The notes: a model not told the origin generated them from the letters alone. Shown: positions 1 through 6,579, counted from the first letter of the stretch. The stretch: DNA of 10,457 bases from Deinococcus marmoris DSM 12784 (GCF_000701405.1 NZ_JNIV01000130.1:1-10457); one strand, 5' to 3'. Numbers and translations: made by a program.

Positions 1-1
1 G

Positions 2-400
2 TATCAGGGCAAGCGCGTAGTGGACATCCGCATCGAACGCGCCGCTGGCTCCCAGCGGCGCGTCGATCAGGAACTGGCCTCTCTCGGCTACAACACCCCC
101 AACACCTCGGCAGTGGAACGGCACAACGGTACGGCCCGGCGCATGAATCCGCACCAGGTCCGCAGAAGCCTCGCGTTCGCGAGGCTTCCCCACGTCCGTC
201 AGACGGTAAGCGATCTGGTGAATGGGGTCTACAACTTCTGTCGGGTGAACCGAAGCCTGCGGATCAAGCTGGATGAACCTGTGGGACGTCGTCAATATGC
301 GCAGCGGACGCCAGCGATGGCCATCGGGATCACGGATGCGGTGTGGAGCGTGCTGCGCCTGCTCGGCACTGTGGTCGTGCCAACCCCATGTCGGTCATGA
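2..400 (+). CDS. DDE transposase, C-terminal part (enters from left edge)
   Basis: The frame is open to the left edge, so the gene begins outside the window; a GTG at position 20 is only an internal codon. The visible 132 residues contain the segment NTSAVERHNG, which looks like the region around the third acidic catalytic residue (Glu) of a DDE/RNase H-fold transposase. It is followed by VYNFCRVNRSLR and RTPAMAIGITDAVWSV. Similar 'VYNFC...SL...RTPAMA.G' endings are known from a group of bacterial DDE transposases, loosely IS1-like. The family assignment is from memory and uncertain. The protein ends at a TGA. The matching terminal repeat of the element downstream of the stop could not be identified. 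Whether the element is complete depends on sequence to the left. Confidence 0.75.
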   Translation, partial: YQGKRVVDIRIERAAGSQRRVDQELASLGYNTPNTSAVERHNGTARRMNPHQVRRSLAFARLPHVRQTVSDLVNGVYNFCRVNRSLRIKLDEPVGRRQYAQRTPAMAIGITDAVWSVLRLLGTVVVPTPCRS

Positions 401-930
401 TTCCAGTCCACCACCTCATCCCGTACCCCAGCCTGAAGTCGCCGTCATGCGCTGGATCGCTGGGATCGGTGACGCCGGGGGGGGACACATCTACCTCCGC
501 CGCGAGCAAGTGGGACCGCAGTGACGCCCACCGGGTTGCTGACGAGACCCTCCCCGCGCTGATCCTACTGGGCTTTAGCCCAAATGTTCCGCTCAGCAGC
601 GAGCTTTTACTGGCCCAGACGGTTGGCGAATTTCTGGCGCTGCTGTTCAGATGTATCAAAATCGGCAGGCAGCGACAAACATTGCCCAGCACGAACATCA
701 GGCCACCAATCGCACTGATCAGCCGTCCAAGCCGTTTTCCTTCATTCTCCACGCGACACAGGTTGGCGGCGTCTGAAGTCGGGAAGTTATGAAAAGGTTG
801 TTGAGATGGTCCCATCCGAGGTAGTCGCCCCAATGGGCGAGCCTTTCTCCCAGTTTGCTGCTCAGCGGTTTGCCTGGCCCAAGCCGCAAATCAGGAGTAC
901 CAAGTCCACGCTGGCTGCTACGCTCCCTCC
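401..930. other. 530-bp stretch without a convincing gene
   Basis: Several overlapping open frames exist on both strands, but none has a ribosome binding site or recognisable motifs. On the minus strand two short frames look protein-like. One (about 934-758) has no start codon and contains GERLAHWGDYLGWDHLNN. The other (about 741-607) lies in a different frame, has no ATG or GTG, and ends ADFDTSEQQRQKFANRLGQ before a TAA at 607-609. Together they could be a frameshifted gene relic, but this is weak. A short palindrome, TGGGCTTTAGCCCA, lies near 569-582. The right end of the transposase element at the left edge may also lie here. Confidence 0.4.
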
Positions 931-1707
931 ATGGTCATCACCCCGGATACCAAAGTTGAGCGGCTGTTACGACATCTGACGCACCAACTCTCTCAGCATC
1001 TTCCTGAGACGCTGCTGGGGCTCTACCTGCACGGCTCTCTGGTAACCGGCGATTTCAACCCCGAGCGCAGTGACATCGACCTCCTCGCCGTGCTCTCCCA
1101 TGACCCTTCCGAGCAGACGATTGAACACTTACAGGTGTTCCACAGCCAACTGGACGCCGATGAACCTGCCTGGTGTGGACGAGTTGAAATCAACTACATT
1201 TCCGTTGCCGCTCTTGAGTCCTTCCGAACACAGCCGCGTCTGATGGCCCGCATTAGCCCTGGCGAACCGCTTCACTTGGTCCCAGCGACGCGGCATTACC
1301 TGTTGCAGTGGTACATGGCCTGGTACAGCGGCGTTGCCCTGTTCGGCCCACCACCGCAGCAAATCATGCCGGGCCTTGACCGCGCTGAATTTGTCGCGGT
1401 TGTCCGAGAACATGCCAGCAACTGGAAAGTATGGATCGCTGAGATGGACCCTCACCACGCGGGGAGCCATGTCTACGGCGTGCTCACGCTTTGCCGTGCC
1501 TTATATTCCGCGACCACCGGGGAACAGGTTTCCAAGAAACAGGCCGCGAAGTGGGCAGCCTTGCAACTCCCTGAGTGGGCTTCCCTGATCGAATGGGCGG
1601 TGACTTGGTGGTACGGCTCTGGAGAAGCGAGGCCACGTCCCGATTTTTCGACCGTCAAGGATTTTATAGCGGCGGTCAGTAACCGAATAACCGATATCCG
1701 TGAGTAA
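931..1707 (+). CDS. Nucleotidyltransferase, aminoglycoside adenylyltransferase-like with C-terminal DUF4111-type domain
   Basis: The 258-residue protein has the nucleotidyltransferase signature: G35-S36 in LHGSLVTGDF, followed by the metal-binding pair D48 and D50 in ERSDIDLLAV. E86 in RVEINYIS is a plausible third carboxylate or catalytic base. The helical second half (from about residue 120, with LLQWYMAWYSGVALFGPP) resembles the C-terminal domain of ANT(3'')/ANT(9)-type enzymes. Those enzymes transfer AMP from ATP to a hydroxyl of streptomycin or spectinomycin in the cytoplasm. Length (about 260 residues) fits that family. The ATG at 931 is chosen because it opens directly onto the family's N-terminal helix; no clear Shine-Dalgarno sequence precedes it, so it may be leaderless or weakly translated. 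No gene is co-transcribed. The actual substrate is unknown; many environmental members have not been shown to confer resistance. Confidence 0.8.
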   Translation: MVITPDTKVERLLRHLTHQLSQHLPETLLGLYLHGSLVTGDFNPERSDIDLLAVLSHDPSEQTIEHLQVFHSQLDADEPAWCGRVEINYISVAALESFRTQPRLMARISPGEPLHLVPATRHYLLQWYMAWYSGVALFGPPPQQIMPGLDRAEFVAVVREHASNWKVWIAEMDPHHAGSHVYGVLTLCRALYSATTGEQVSKKQAAKWAALQLPEWASLIEWAVTWWYGSGEARPRPDFSTVKDFIAAVSNRITDIRE

Positions 1708-1750
1708 GATTGGGCACCAAGAGGTTGGCTTTACCCCAAATGGCAGTGGC

Positions 1751-1765
1751 GGGGGAGCGTCCCCC
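1751..1765 (+). other. GC-rich hairpin downstream of the nucleotidyltransferase
   Basis: GGGGGA (1751-1756) pairs perfectly with TCCCCC (1760-1765) around a GCG loop, 43 bp after the nucleotidyltransferase stop. An outer AGT/ACT pair could extend it past a bulge. No T-run follows, so it does not meet the usual rule for an intrinsic terminator, although it could slow or protect the 3' end of the transcript. Confidence 0.35.
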
Positions 1766-1791
1766 ACTGGGCAAGCTGTGTCCCGGTAAAC

Positions 1792-1802
1792 TTCAAATTA
1801 AA
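1792..1802. repeat. Left direct repeat flanking the MITE-like element
   Basis: TTCAAATTAAA, an 11-bp exact copy of 2065-2075. Probably target-site duplication; its last three bases coincide with the first bases of the inverted repeat, so the true duplication may be 6 to 11 bp. Confidence 0.6.
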
Positions 1803-2066
1803 CCCCGTTTAGGGCTTGAGTCTGATGGCGAAAATCCTCTCTGGCACGGGAATAAGAGGGATTTATTTGCTCTTTACCTGAACAGACCATGTTTTCTCTG
1901 CGGTTTTGATCACCTACTGCGCTCAAGATGCAGCACGTTGTACAGATAGCTTGTGATCCCAGAACCTTACAGGCTTGGCAAAAGGGGCAGTGCCGATCTC
2001 CAATGTGCGCGAAATGCTCTCCCAGACGGCCTAGAGGCCAGTTCAATCAAACCCTAAACGGGGTTT
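1800..2066. mobile_element. MITE-like non-coding element with 15-bp perfect terminal inverted repeats
   Basis: AAACCCCGTTTAGGG at 1800-1814 is the exact reverse complement of CCCTAAACGGGGTTT at 2052-2066. Similarity continues a few bases inward (CTTGA against TCAAA, with one mismatch). The 267-bp interval has no credible coding frame. The bases just outside are directly repeated: TTCAAATTAAA occurs at 1792-1802 and again at 2065-2075. The left copy overlaps the start of the inverted repeat, so the clean flanking duplication is at least CAAATT (1794-1799 and 2067-2072). Terminal inverted repeats, flanking direct repeats, small size and absence of a transposase together define a MITE-type element moved by an enzyme encoded elsewhere. 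The parent IS family cannot be named from this window. Confidence 0.7.
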
Positions 2067-2075
2067 CAAATTAAA
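2065..2075. repeat. Right direct repeat flanking the MITE-like element
   Basis: TTCAAATTAAA, an exact copy of 1792-1802. Its first two bases coincide with the last two bases of the right inverted repeat. Confidence 0.6.
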
Positions 2076-2172
2076 TTGAGCCAAATAAAAAAGAGGATTT
2101 TTTCTTCCGGGTGAAATTGGACGCTGAAACGGAGTTGACTCGCATCTGATAACCCTCCCTGAAAATCGAGCC

Positions 2173-2185
2173 ATGACGCACTTCA
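2173..2185 (+). pseudogene. Possible 5' end of a small gene interrupted by the IS3 element
   Basis: ATG ACG CAC TTC A lies directly against the left end of the IS3 element. Joined to the sequence beyond the right end with one of the two adjoining A bases removed, it reads in frame into the protein-like fragment at 3440-3640 and would give a product of about 70 residues starting MTHFREAGATFKDQPS. The reconstruction is inference: no normal 3-4 bp target duplication is visible, and the upstream Shine-Dalgarno match is poor. The open frame also extends upstream of this ATG to a TGA at 2125-2127, without another ATG, GTG or TTG. Confidence 0.4.
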
Positions 2186-2210
2186 GGGTAGTGCTCCAGA
2201 AATCCCGACA
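2186..2210 (+). repeat. Left terminal inverted repeat of the IS3 element
   Basis: Begins GGGTAGTGCTCCAG and ends CCCGACA. It matches the reverse complement of 3415-3439 at 24 of 25 positions; the mismatch is at position 23 (A here, T in the partner). Confidence 0.9.
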
Positions 2211-2257
2211 AAAAGTCCCCCATCCGTTGAGAGGGTGGGGCACACTGGAGGGAACAT

Positions 2258-2545
2258 ATGGGAAAGCAACGGAAAACGTGGTCACCAGAACTCAAAGAAC
2301 AAATCGTGCTCACCGTCCTGCGCGGTGAACAATCGGTGGCCGAACTGGCCCGTCAGCATGGCGTCGCTGAAAGCCTGATCCACAAATGGCGAACGCAGTT
2401 CCTGGAGGCGGGCCGTGCCCGCCTCCTTGGCGACCATGTCGACCACGGGGTCAAAGCCCTCGAGCAGGAAAACGAGCGTCTGAAAAGCCTGCTGGGTGAG
2501 AAGGAGCTGTCGCTCTACATCGCAAAAAAAGCCCGGGGTCTTTGA
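2258..2545 (+). CDS. IS3-family transposase OrfA
   Basis: This 95-residue protein binds the ends of the element and forms the N-terminal part of the OrfAB transposase. Residues about 8-50 form a helix-turn-helix domain of the Tnp_1 type (WSPELKEQIV, SVAELARQHGVAESLIHKW). Residues about 67-90 (VKALEQENERLKSLLGEKE) form a heptad-like coiled coil, as used for dimerisation in IS911 OrfA. The ATG at 2258 follows a strong ribosome binding site, GGAGGG at 2247-2252, five bases upstream. The frame ends in TGA at 2543-2545, overlapping orfB by four bases. Length is typical of the family. Confidence 0.92.
   Translation: MGKQRKTWSPELKEQIVLTVLRGEQSVAELARQHGVAESLIHKWRTQFLEAGRARLLGDHVDHGVKALEQENERLKSLLGEKELSLYIAKKARGL
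2524..2530 (+). promoter_or_regulatory. Programmed -1 frameshift site (A7)
   Basis: Seven consecutive A bases lie so that orfA reads gcA AAA AAA, the canonical A_AAA_AAA arrangement for tandem -1 slippage. After slipping, the ribosome continues from position 2530 in exactly the orfB frame, 13 bases before the orfA stop, giving a fused OrfAB transposase. Frameshifting of this kind is well established for IS3-family elements such as IS911 and IS150. A GC-rich stretch (GCCCGGGG) follows at once, but no strong stimulatory structure was identified by eye. Confidence 0.8.
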
Positions 2546-3417
2546 GCGTTCAGCAGGCCCTCGCGCTCTACGCCGAGGTGCTCCAAGACCAGCCCCACAT
2601 CAGCCTGTCCAACTTTGCCCGGGACGTTGAAGTGCCGTACTGGAAGTTGCGTGATGCCAGACGATACGCCCGACGAGCGAAAGTTCGTCAGGCACGGTGT
2701 GAATCGCACCGTGATCAGGTGCGTGATGTCGCGCTGGCGAATCCAACCTATGGGTATCGGCGCGTTCAGCATCAACTCGTCAGGCAGTACGGTCAGGCTG
2801 CGCCTGGCCGTCACGAGGTTCGACGCTTGCTCCGGGAACTGGACTTGATTCCGGCCCAGCCGAGGAAAATACGGCGCCCGTCTGTGCCCGTCCTGACGCC
2901 CCTCCTGTGGCCTGAGGGGCGACGGATTCAGATTGACGCCACCCGGTTCAGTCTCGCGGATGGCGTCGCCTGGGTCTATGTCGTGCTGGATGTTCAAAGC
3001 CGCGCCGTGCTTCACCTGGAGGTGGTTCGTCATCTCTCGGCGAGCAGCGCGGTCACCGCGCTGCAGACCGGACTTCAGATGCTCCATCACCACGGGATTG
3101 GGGACAACATTGTGGTGATGTCGGATGGAGGATCAGATTTCACGTCGCAGGCGTTCAAGCTGGCCTGTGATGAGGTGGGCTGCTGGATCAGGGCGAAGGT
3201 GTCGCAGCGCGGTGGAATGGGGATTCTGGAACGGGTGAACCGAAATCTCAAATACGAATGGATCTTCAGGCAGGAGGTGCGGTCCATCACCGAACTTCGC
3301 GTCCAGTGCGCCCAATTCCAGCACTGGAACAACACGGAGAGGCTGCACTCGGCCCTGGGCTATACCTATCCCTGGGATAAACTGGTCGCGTCAGCGAAGT
3401 CTCTCTTCGCTGCTTGA
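2542..3417 (+). CDS. IS3-family transposase OrfB (DDE catalytic subunit)
   Basis: The 291-residue frame supplies the catalytic domain that cuts and joins DNA. It carries an N-terminal helix-turn-helix segment with the typical TYGYRRVQHQL (about 69-79). An rve-type integrase core follows, with D132 (RIQIDATRF), D195 (VVMSDGGSDF) and E230 (GILERVNRNLKYE), a DD-34-E spacing normal for IS3. The C-terminal WNNTERLHSALGYTYP (about 262-277) is also a family hallmark. The TTG at 2542 is the first possible independent start, but expression is more likely by -1 frameshifting from orfA. The TGA at 3415-3417 lies inside the right terminal repeat. All catalytic residues are present and no internal stop is seen, so the element may be active. 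Confidence 0.93.
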   Translation: MSVQQALALYAEVLQDQPHISLSNFARDVEVPYWKLRDARRYARRAKVRQARCESHRDQVRDVALANPTYGYRRVQHQLVRQYGQAAPGRHEVRRLLRELDLIPAQPRKIRRPSVPVLTPLLWPEGRRIQIDATRFSLADGVAWVYVVLDVQSRAVLHLEVVRHLSASSAVTALQTGLQMLHHHGIGDNIVVMSDGGSDFTSQAFKLACDEVGCWIRAKVSQRGGMGILERVNRNLKYEWIFRQEVRSITELRVQCAQFQHWNNTERLHSALGYTYPWDKLVASAKSLFAA

Positions 3418-3439
3418 CGGGATTTCTGGAGCACTACCC
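3415..3439 (-). repeat. Right terminal inverted repeat of the IS3 element
   Basis: Contains GGGATTTCTGGAGCACTACCC. Its reverse complement matches 2186-2210 at 24 of 25 positions. The orfB stop codon forms its inner end. Confidence 0.9.
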
Positions 3440-3640
3440 AGAGAAGCGGGGGCAACCTTCAAGGATCAACCCAGTCTCCATCTGGAGCTGGCCGCCGATG
3501 AATACCGGCTGCTCGCCGATCTCCTCTTGAATTATATTGGAACCGATTCGGTGCGGAATGAACAGCTTCAATATCTCGCGCAACGCCTCTTCGTGCTGGC
3601 GGTCCAGGCGGATCATCCCATCCCCAAGGTCGCGTTGTAA
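3440..3640 (+). pseudogene. 3' fragment of an unrecognised small gene, cut by the IS3 element
   Basis: Directly right of the IS3 element one frame reads REAGATFKDQPSLHLELA and then a hydrophobic-acidic helical stretch (ADEYRLLADLLLNY, EQLQYLAQRLFVLAVQ), ending ADHPIPKVAL before a TAA at 3638-3640. The composition is protein-like, with amphipathic leucine-rich helices, unlike the other frames here. There is no start codon next to the IS end, and the natural start may be the ATG at 2173 on the other side of the element. The family is not recognised. It looks like a compact all-helical protein of about 70 residues, but this cannot be assigned a function. The fragment would not be expressed as the native protein in this configuration. 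Confidence 0.5.
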
Positions 3641-3957
3641 GCCCTATCGCCTGAAAACACCCGTTCAGACTCAGGTGCCATCTCGGCTCCTTGGCATGTT
3701 GTCGTCCTGCTCACTGGGCATGAATCACCATAACCGCTCCTTTCGACGTTGCCCGCCTTCTAGACCACGCTTTACTAGACCATCCCACCACCACGCTGCT
3801 TCAACACTCGGGAATAGAAAATTCGTTGTTCCAGACGGGGGATTTTTTGTTCCTCCCCCATTGCGTGGGGGGGGTGGACATAGCTCGCCCTCGTGCTGAA
3901 CGGCGAAAAGGCGCTTGGTGGTCTGAGTCCACCTTTTGCAATGCGCATCAAGCGTAT
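3641..3957. other. Non-coding interval with alternative hairpins
   Basis: No credible gene on either strand. It holds a short direct repeat, CTAGACCA (3760-3767 and 3775-3782, 15 bp apart). It also holds a G/C-run segment where GGGGGA (3837-3842), TCCCCCA (3854-3860) and TGGGGG (3866-3871) can form two mutually exclusive hairpins. A candidate terminator for the leftward ABC operon lies at 3906-3937. The interval separates the convergent small-gene remnant and the ABC operon. Confidence 0.45.
3906..3937 (-). terminator. Candidate terminator region of the ABC operon
   Basis: On the minus strand, 20 bp after the ATPase stop, GGTGG and CCACC (plus-strand positions 3917-3921 and 3929-3933) form a 5-bp hairpin. 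It is followed by AAGCGCCTTTT. An outer AAAAGG/CCTTTT pair (3906-3911 and 3932-3937) offers an alternative stem. On the plus strand the same hairpin is followed directly by TTTT, so it could act in both directions. The stem is short and the T-run brief; efficiency is doubtful. Confidence 0.3.
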
Positions 3958-5049
3958 TTACGGCGCGCTCCAGAGGGTGCTTGGCTGGCTCTGTTCCAGG
4001 CTAAAGACGTCCACGCCTACAAGCTCAAGGCCCACCACTTCACCCGGTTCACACGCCGTGGTGCGCTGGGCGACCACAACAGGGCCGTCCAACAACCGAA
4101 AACGGCCCAGCGTGACGCCGCGCATGGAGGCGTCACGCTCAAAGGTGGCCTGGAGGGCCGCGCCGTGGCTCCTCACCGCCCGCGTGTGTTCCCAGCGAAC
4201 CGTGACCATCGCCGCGCCGTCAGGCAACGCTGCTGGAGCGCGCCAATCGCCCAGTCTGACCTCCCCAGCCCTGACCTGGGCTGGAAGCTCGTTCAGTCGC
4301 CCAAGCGCGCGGGCTGCCCCCAGCGTCGCGGGTGAGTGGTAGACCCGTTCCGGGGGACCATCATCCAGCACCCTGCCGCTGCCCAGCACGATAATCCGGT
4401 CGGCCACCGTCATGGCCTCGTCGGGATCATGCGTCACATGCAGCGCGGCGCGGCCCTCGGCCCGCAGCAGCGCCGCCACCTCGCCGCGCAGCGTCTCACG
4501 TAACACTGGATCAAGGGCGCTGTACGGCTCGTCGAGCAAGATGAGTTCAGGTTCCACCGCCAGGGCGCGGGCCAGCGCCACCCGCTGCCGCTGGCCGCCG
4601 GAAAGCTGAGCTGGCCGGGCCTCTTCCAACCCGGCCAGGCCCACCGTGGTCAGCAGGGTGTCCGCCCGCGCCCTCTGGGCCACACCCGCCCTGCCCATCA
4701 CCAGGGTCAGGTGTTCCCTGGCACTCAGGTGCGGCCACAGGGCGTAATCCTGAAACACGAAGCCCAATCGGCGGGCTTCCGGGGGCAAGTGCGCCGCCTC
4801 ACGTCCACCAATGGTCAACTGGCCCGCATCTGGGGTCAGCATCCCTGCCACCAGCCGCAGCAAGGTTGTCTTGCCGCTGCCCGAGGCCCCCAGCAGCGCC
4901 ACGATCTCCCCGGCCCCCACCCTCAGGTCAACGCCTTGCAACACCTCGTTGCGTCCCAGGCGTTTGGTCACGCCCACCAGATTCAGGGCGTCTGGACGGG
5001 TGGTGGGACCTGGCACGGGCGACTGTTCTTTTCTCGGCATGACCCCCAT
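3958..5049 (-). CDS. ABC transporter ATP-binding protein (FbpC/PotA-like importer ATPase)
   Basis: The 363-residue protein hydrolyses ATP at the inner face of the membrane to drive the importer encoded upstream. All nucleotide-binding motifs are present: Walker A GASGSGKTT (54-62), Q-loop glutamine Q100 in FVFQDYALWPH, signature LSGGQ (149-153), Walker B LILLDE (169-174), D-loop SALD (177-180) and switch histidine H207 in HVTHDPDEA. A C-terminal extension from about residue 250 has the length and beta-rich look of the regulatory/TOBE-like region of FbpC-type ATPases. The ATG at 5047-5049 follows the permease stop without any gap (TAAATG on the minus strand), implying translational coupling; a second ATG three codons later is an alternative. 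It is the last gene of the operon. The length is normal and the gene looks intact. Confidence 0.92.
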   Translation of the reverse strand: MGVMPRKEQSPVPGPTTRPDALNLVGVTKRLGRNEVLQGVDLRVGAGEIVALLGASGSGKTTLLRLVAGMLTPDAGQLTIGGREAAHLPPEARRLGFVFQDYALWPHLSAREHLTLVMGRAGVAQRARADTLLTTVGLAGLEEARPAQLSGGQRQRVALARALAVEPELILLDEPYSALDPVLRETLRGEVAALLRAEGRAALHVTHDPDEAMTVADRIIVLGSGRVLDDGPPERVYHSPATLGAARALGRLNELPAQVRAGEVRLGDWRAPAALPDGAAMVTVRWEHTRAVRSHGAALQATFERDASMRGVTLGRFRLLDGPVVVAQRTTACEPGEVVGLELVGVDVFSLEQSQPSTLWSAP

Positions 5050-6579
5050 TTAAGCGCGTCCACGCGGCACCAGCAGGGTGGGTAGACTCAGCAGCAGAAG
5101 TACCGTGGCCAATGCGGCGGCCCCGCGCAGGTTGCCTTCAGAGAGCAGGTTGAGGACGCCCACCCCGGCAGTTTCCGCGCCCGGCGCGTACAGCAGCGCC
5201 GAGAGCGTGACCTCGGAGAGCGCCAGCGGGTAGATCACCAGAAATGAGGCCACCAGATGCGGGCGGGCCAGCGGCAGGGTGACGCGCCAGAAGGTCGGCC
5301 AGCGCCGCACCCGGTGAAGGCGGGCGGCAAACTCCAGGTTCGCCGTGCCAGGCGTGGCCGCGCTACGCCCGCCCTCTACTCCCGGCGCAAGGAAGCGCAG
5401 CAGGTAGGCCAGCATCAGGAACAGTGGCGTGGCATACAGCGCGGTGCGCCCGAAGGCCAGGATCAGCCCCAGGGCCAGCAGCGTACCCGGCAGCAGGTAC
5501 GGCAGGGTCAGCAGTCGCTGCGCCGCGCCAGCCAGCCGCGATCCCTGTCCAGCGCGGGCGATCCACAGGCCCAGCAGCGCACAGAGGGCTGCTGCGGCAA
5601 GGGCCAGCCAGACCGAGTGCCACAGGCCCCGCCGCACGCTGTCCAGGGCCAGCGCCCCGGCGAAATTCTCCAGCGTGAAGCCGGGGCGGTAGGCAGGCTT
5701 GAAGGCCAGCAGCAGCGTGGCCGCGAGTGGAAGTACCAGCGCGATCATTGTCCAGAGGCTGACGGCTGCCCAGGCCAGGTGGCGCAGGCCGCGCGGTGTG
5801 GGCAGCCCAAAGTCCGCTGCTGGATCGCCCGCTGGCGTTCTGGGGCGGATCAGCAGTGCGGGCAGGGCGGCCACCACCAGCAGCCAGGCCACTCCCGAGG
5901 CCGCCGAGAGCGGATCGGCCAGCGTGGGGTTGAGCAGCCGGGCGTAGGCCAGCGTGGACAGGGTATAAATCTTGGCCGGAAAGCCCAGCACGGCGGGTAC
6001 CCCAAAATTGCCCAGCAGGCTCAGGCCGATCAGCGCTGCTGCCGCGCCCACGCCGGGCCAGATCAGCGGCAGCACCACCCGCCGCAGCCCCTGCACACTG
6101 TTCAGGCCATGGACACGGGCGGCCAGCAATGGCCCTTCCCCCTGGGCGCTGAGGGCCGCTCGGACGAGCAGGTAGGCCAGCGGAGCGTAGTGCGTCACCC
6201 AGGCCAGCTCAATGCCGAACGGTGAGTAGACCGGCAGGATCGCCCGTCCGGTGAACACATTGCCCGGCCCCAGCGCAGCGAGCCAGGCCGTCGCCCCAAT
6301 AAACGGCGGAATCAGGTACGAGACTGAAATGAGCAGGTCGGCGGCAGTGGGCAGCCGCGCGAGCCACGTGAGTAGCGCCAGCCCACCGCCGATCAGCAGC
6401 GAGAGCGTCAGGCCCACGCCCACCAGGCCCAGCGTCGTCAGGACCACATCCCAGTCGGCGCGCAACACGCCTGGCACGGCGGGCAGACCGCGTGCCAGGA
6501 CACTAAAAAGAGCGAACAGTCCAGTCGCGGCCAGGATGACCGCCGCCCAGGTGCCCGACTTAAAGGTGCTGGGCTTCAC
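5050..6579 (-). CDS. ABC transporter permease, two fused BPD_transp_1 domains (FbpB/AfuB-like)
   Basis: The 509-residue, very hydrophobic protein has about 12 predicted membrane segments arranged as two homologous halves, as in FbpB-type permeases where one polypeptide replaces a permease dimer. Each half has a cytoplasmic EAA-type coupling loop that docks on the ATPase: about 153-175 (AARVHGLNSVQGLRRVVLP) and about 417-440 (AARLHRVRRWPTFWRVTLP). The first half spans roughly residues 10-245 and the second 265-505, joined by a linker rich in Pro and Arg. The start is a GTG at 6577-6579; no strong ribosome binding site precedes it, consistent with coupling to the binding-protein gene ending 29 bp upstream. 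The long open frames on the opposite strand are shadows of its GC-rich codons. Confidence 0.9.
   Translation of the reverse strand: MKPSTFKSGTWAAVILAATGLFALFSVLARGLPAVPGVLRADWDVVLTTLGLVGVGLTLSLLIGGGLALLTWLARLPTAADLLISVSYLIPPFIGATAWLAALGPGNVFTGRAILPVYSPFGIELAWVTHYAPLAYLLVRAALSAQGEGPLLAARVHGLNSVQGLRRVVLPLIWPGVGAAAALIGLSLLGNFGVPAVLGFPAKIYTLSTLAYARLLNPTLADPLSAASGVAWLLVVAALPALLIRPRTPAGDPAADFGLPTPRGLRHLAWAAVSLWTMIALVLPLAATLLLAFKPAYRPGFTLENFAGALALDSVRRGLWHSVWLALAAAALCALLGLWIARAGQGSRLAGAAQRLLTLPYLLPGTLLALGLILAFGRTALYATPLFLMLAYLLRFLAPGVEGGRSAATPGTANLEFAARLHRVRRWPTFWRVTLPLARPHLVASFLVIYPLALSEVTLSALLYAPGAETAGVGVLNLLSEGNLRGAAALATVLLLLSLPTLLVPRGRA

Larger units (their letters stand above)
2186..3439 (+). 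mobile_element. Complete IS3-family insertion sequence
   Basis: The 1254-bp element is bounded by 25-bp inverted repeats (2186-2210 and 3415-3439) that differ at one position. It carries the two overlapping frames typical of IS3: a helix-turn-helix OrfA and a DDE OrfB in the -1 frame, with a slippage sequence between them. The right repeat contains the orfB stop codon. The bases flanking the element (TCA on the left, AGA on the right) are not a direct repeat, so the target duplication has been lost or altered, or the ends have recombined. Right of the element the sequence is ...CTACCCA, matching the usual CA terminus of this family if the last A is counted. The left end would then carry A in place of T. 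Confidence 0.9.

Noticed and set aside
330..833. Overlapping 150-170-residue frames on both strands (plus 343-792, minus 330-833)
   Set aside because: They overlap one another, lack ribosome binding sites, start inside the transposase gene, and show no domain-like pattern.
1751..1765. Intrinsic terminator for the nucleotidyltransferase
   Set aside because: The stem is good but no T-run follows; kept only as a hairpin.
2135..2166. Sigma-70 promoter (TTGACT with a downstream -10) ahead of the interrupted small gene
   Set aside because: The -35-like TTGACT is present, but no acceptable -10 lies at 16-18 bp spacing.
3760..3782. Pair of CTAGACCA repeats as the start of a repeat array
   Set aside because: Only two copies of 8 bp, no third copy at the same spacing; not a CRISPR or iteron array.
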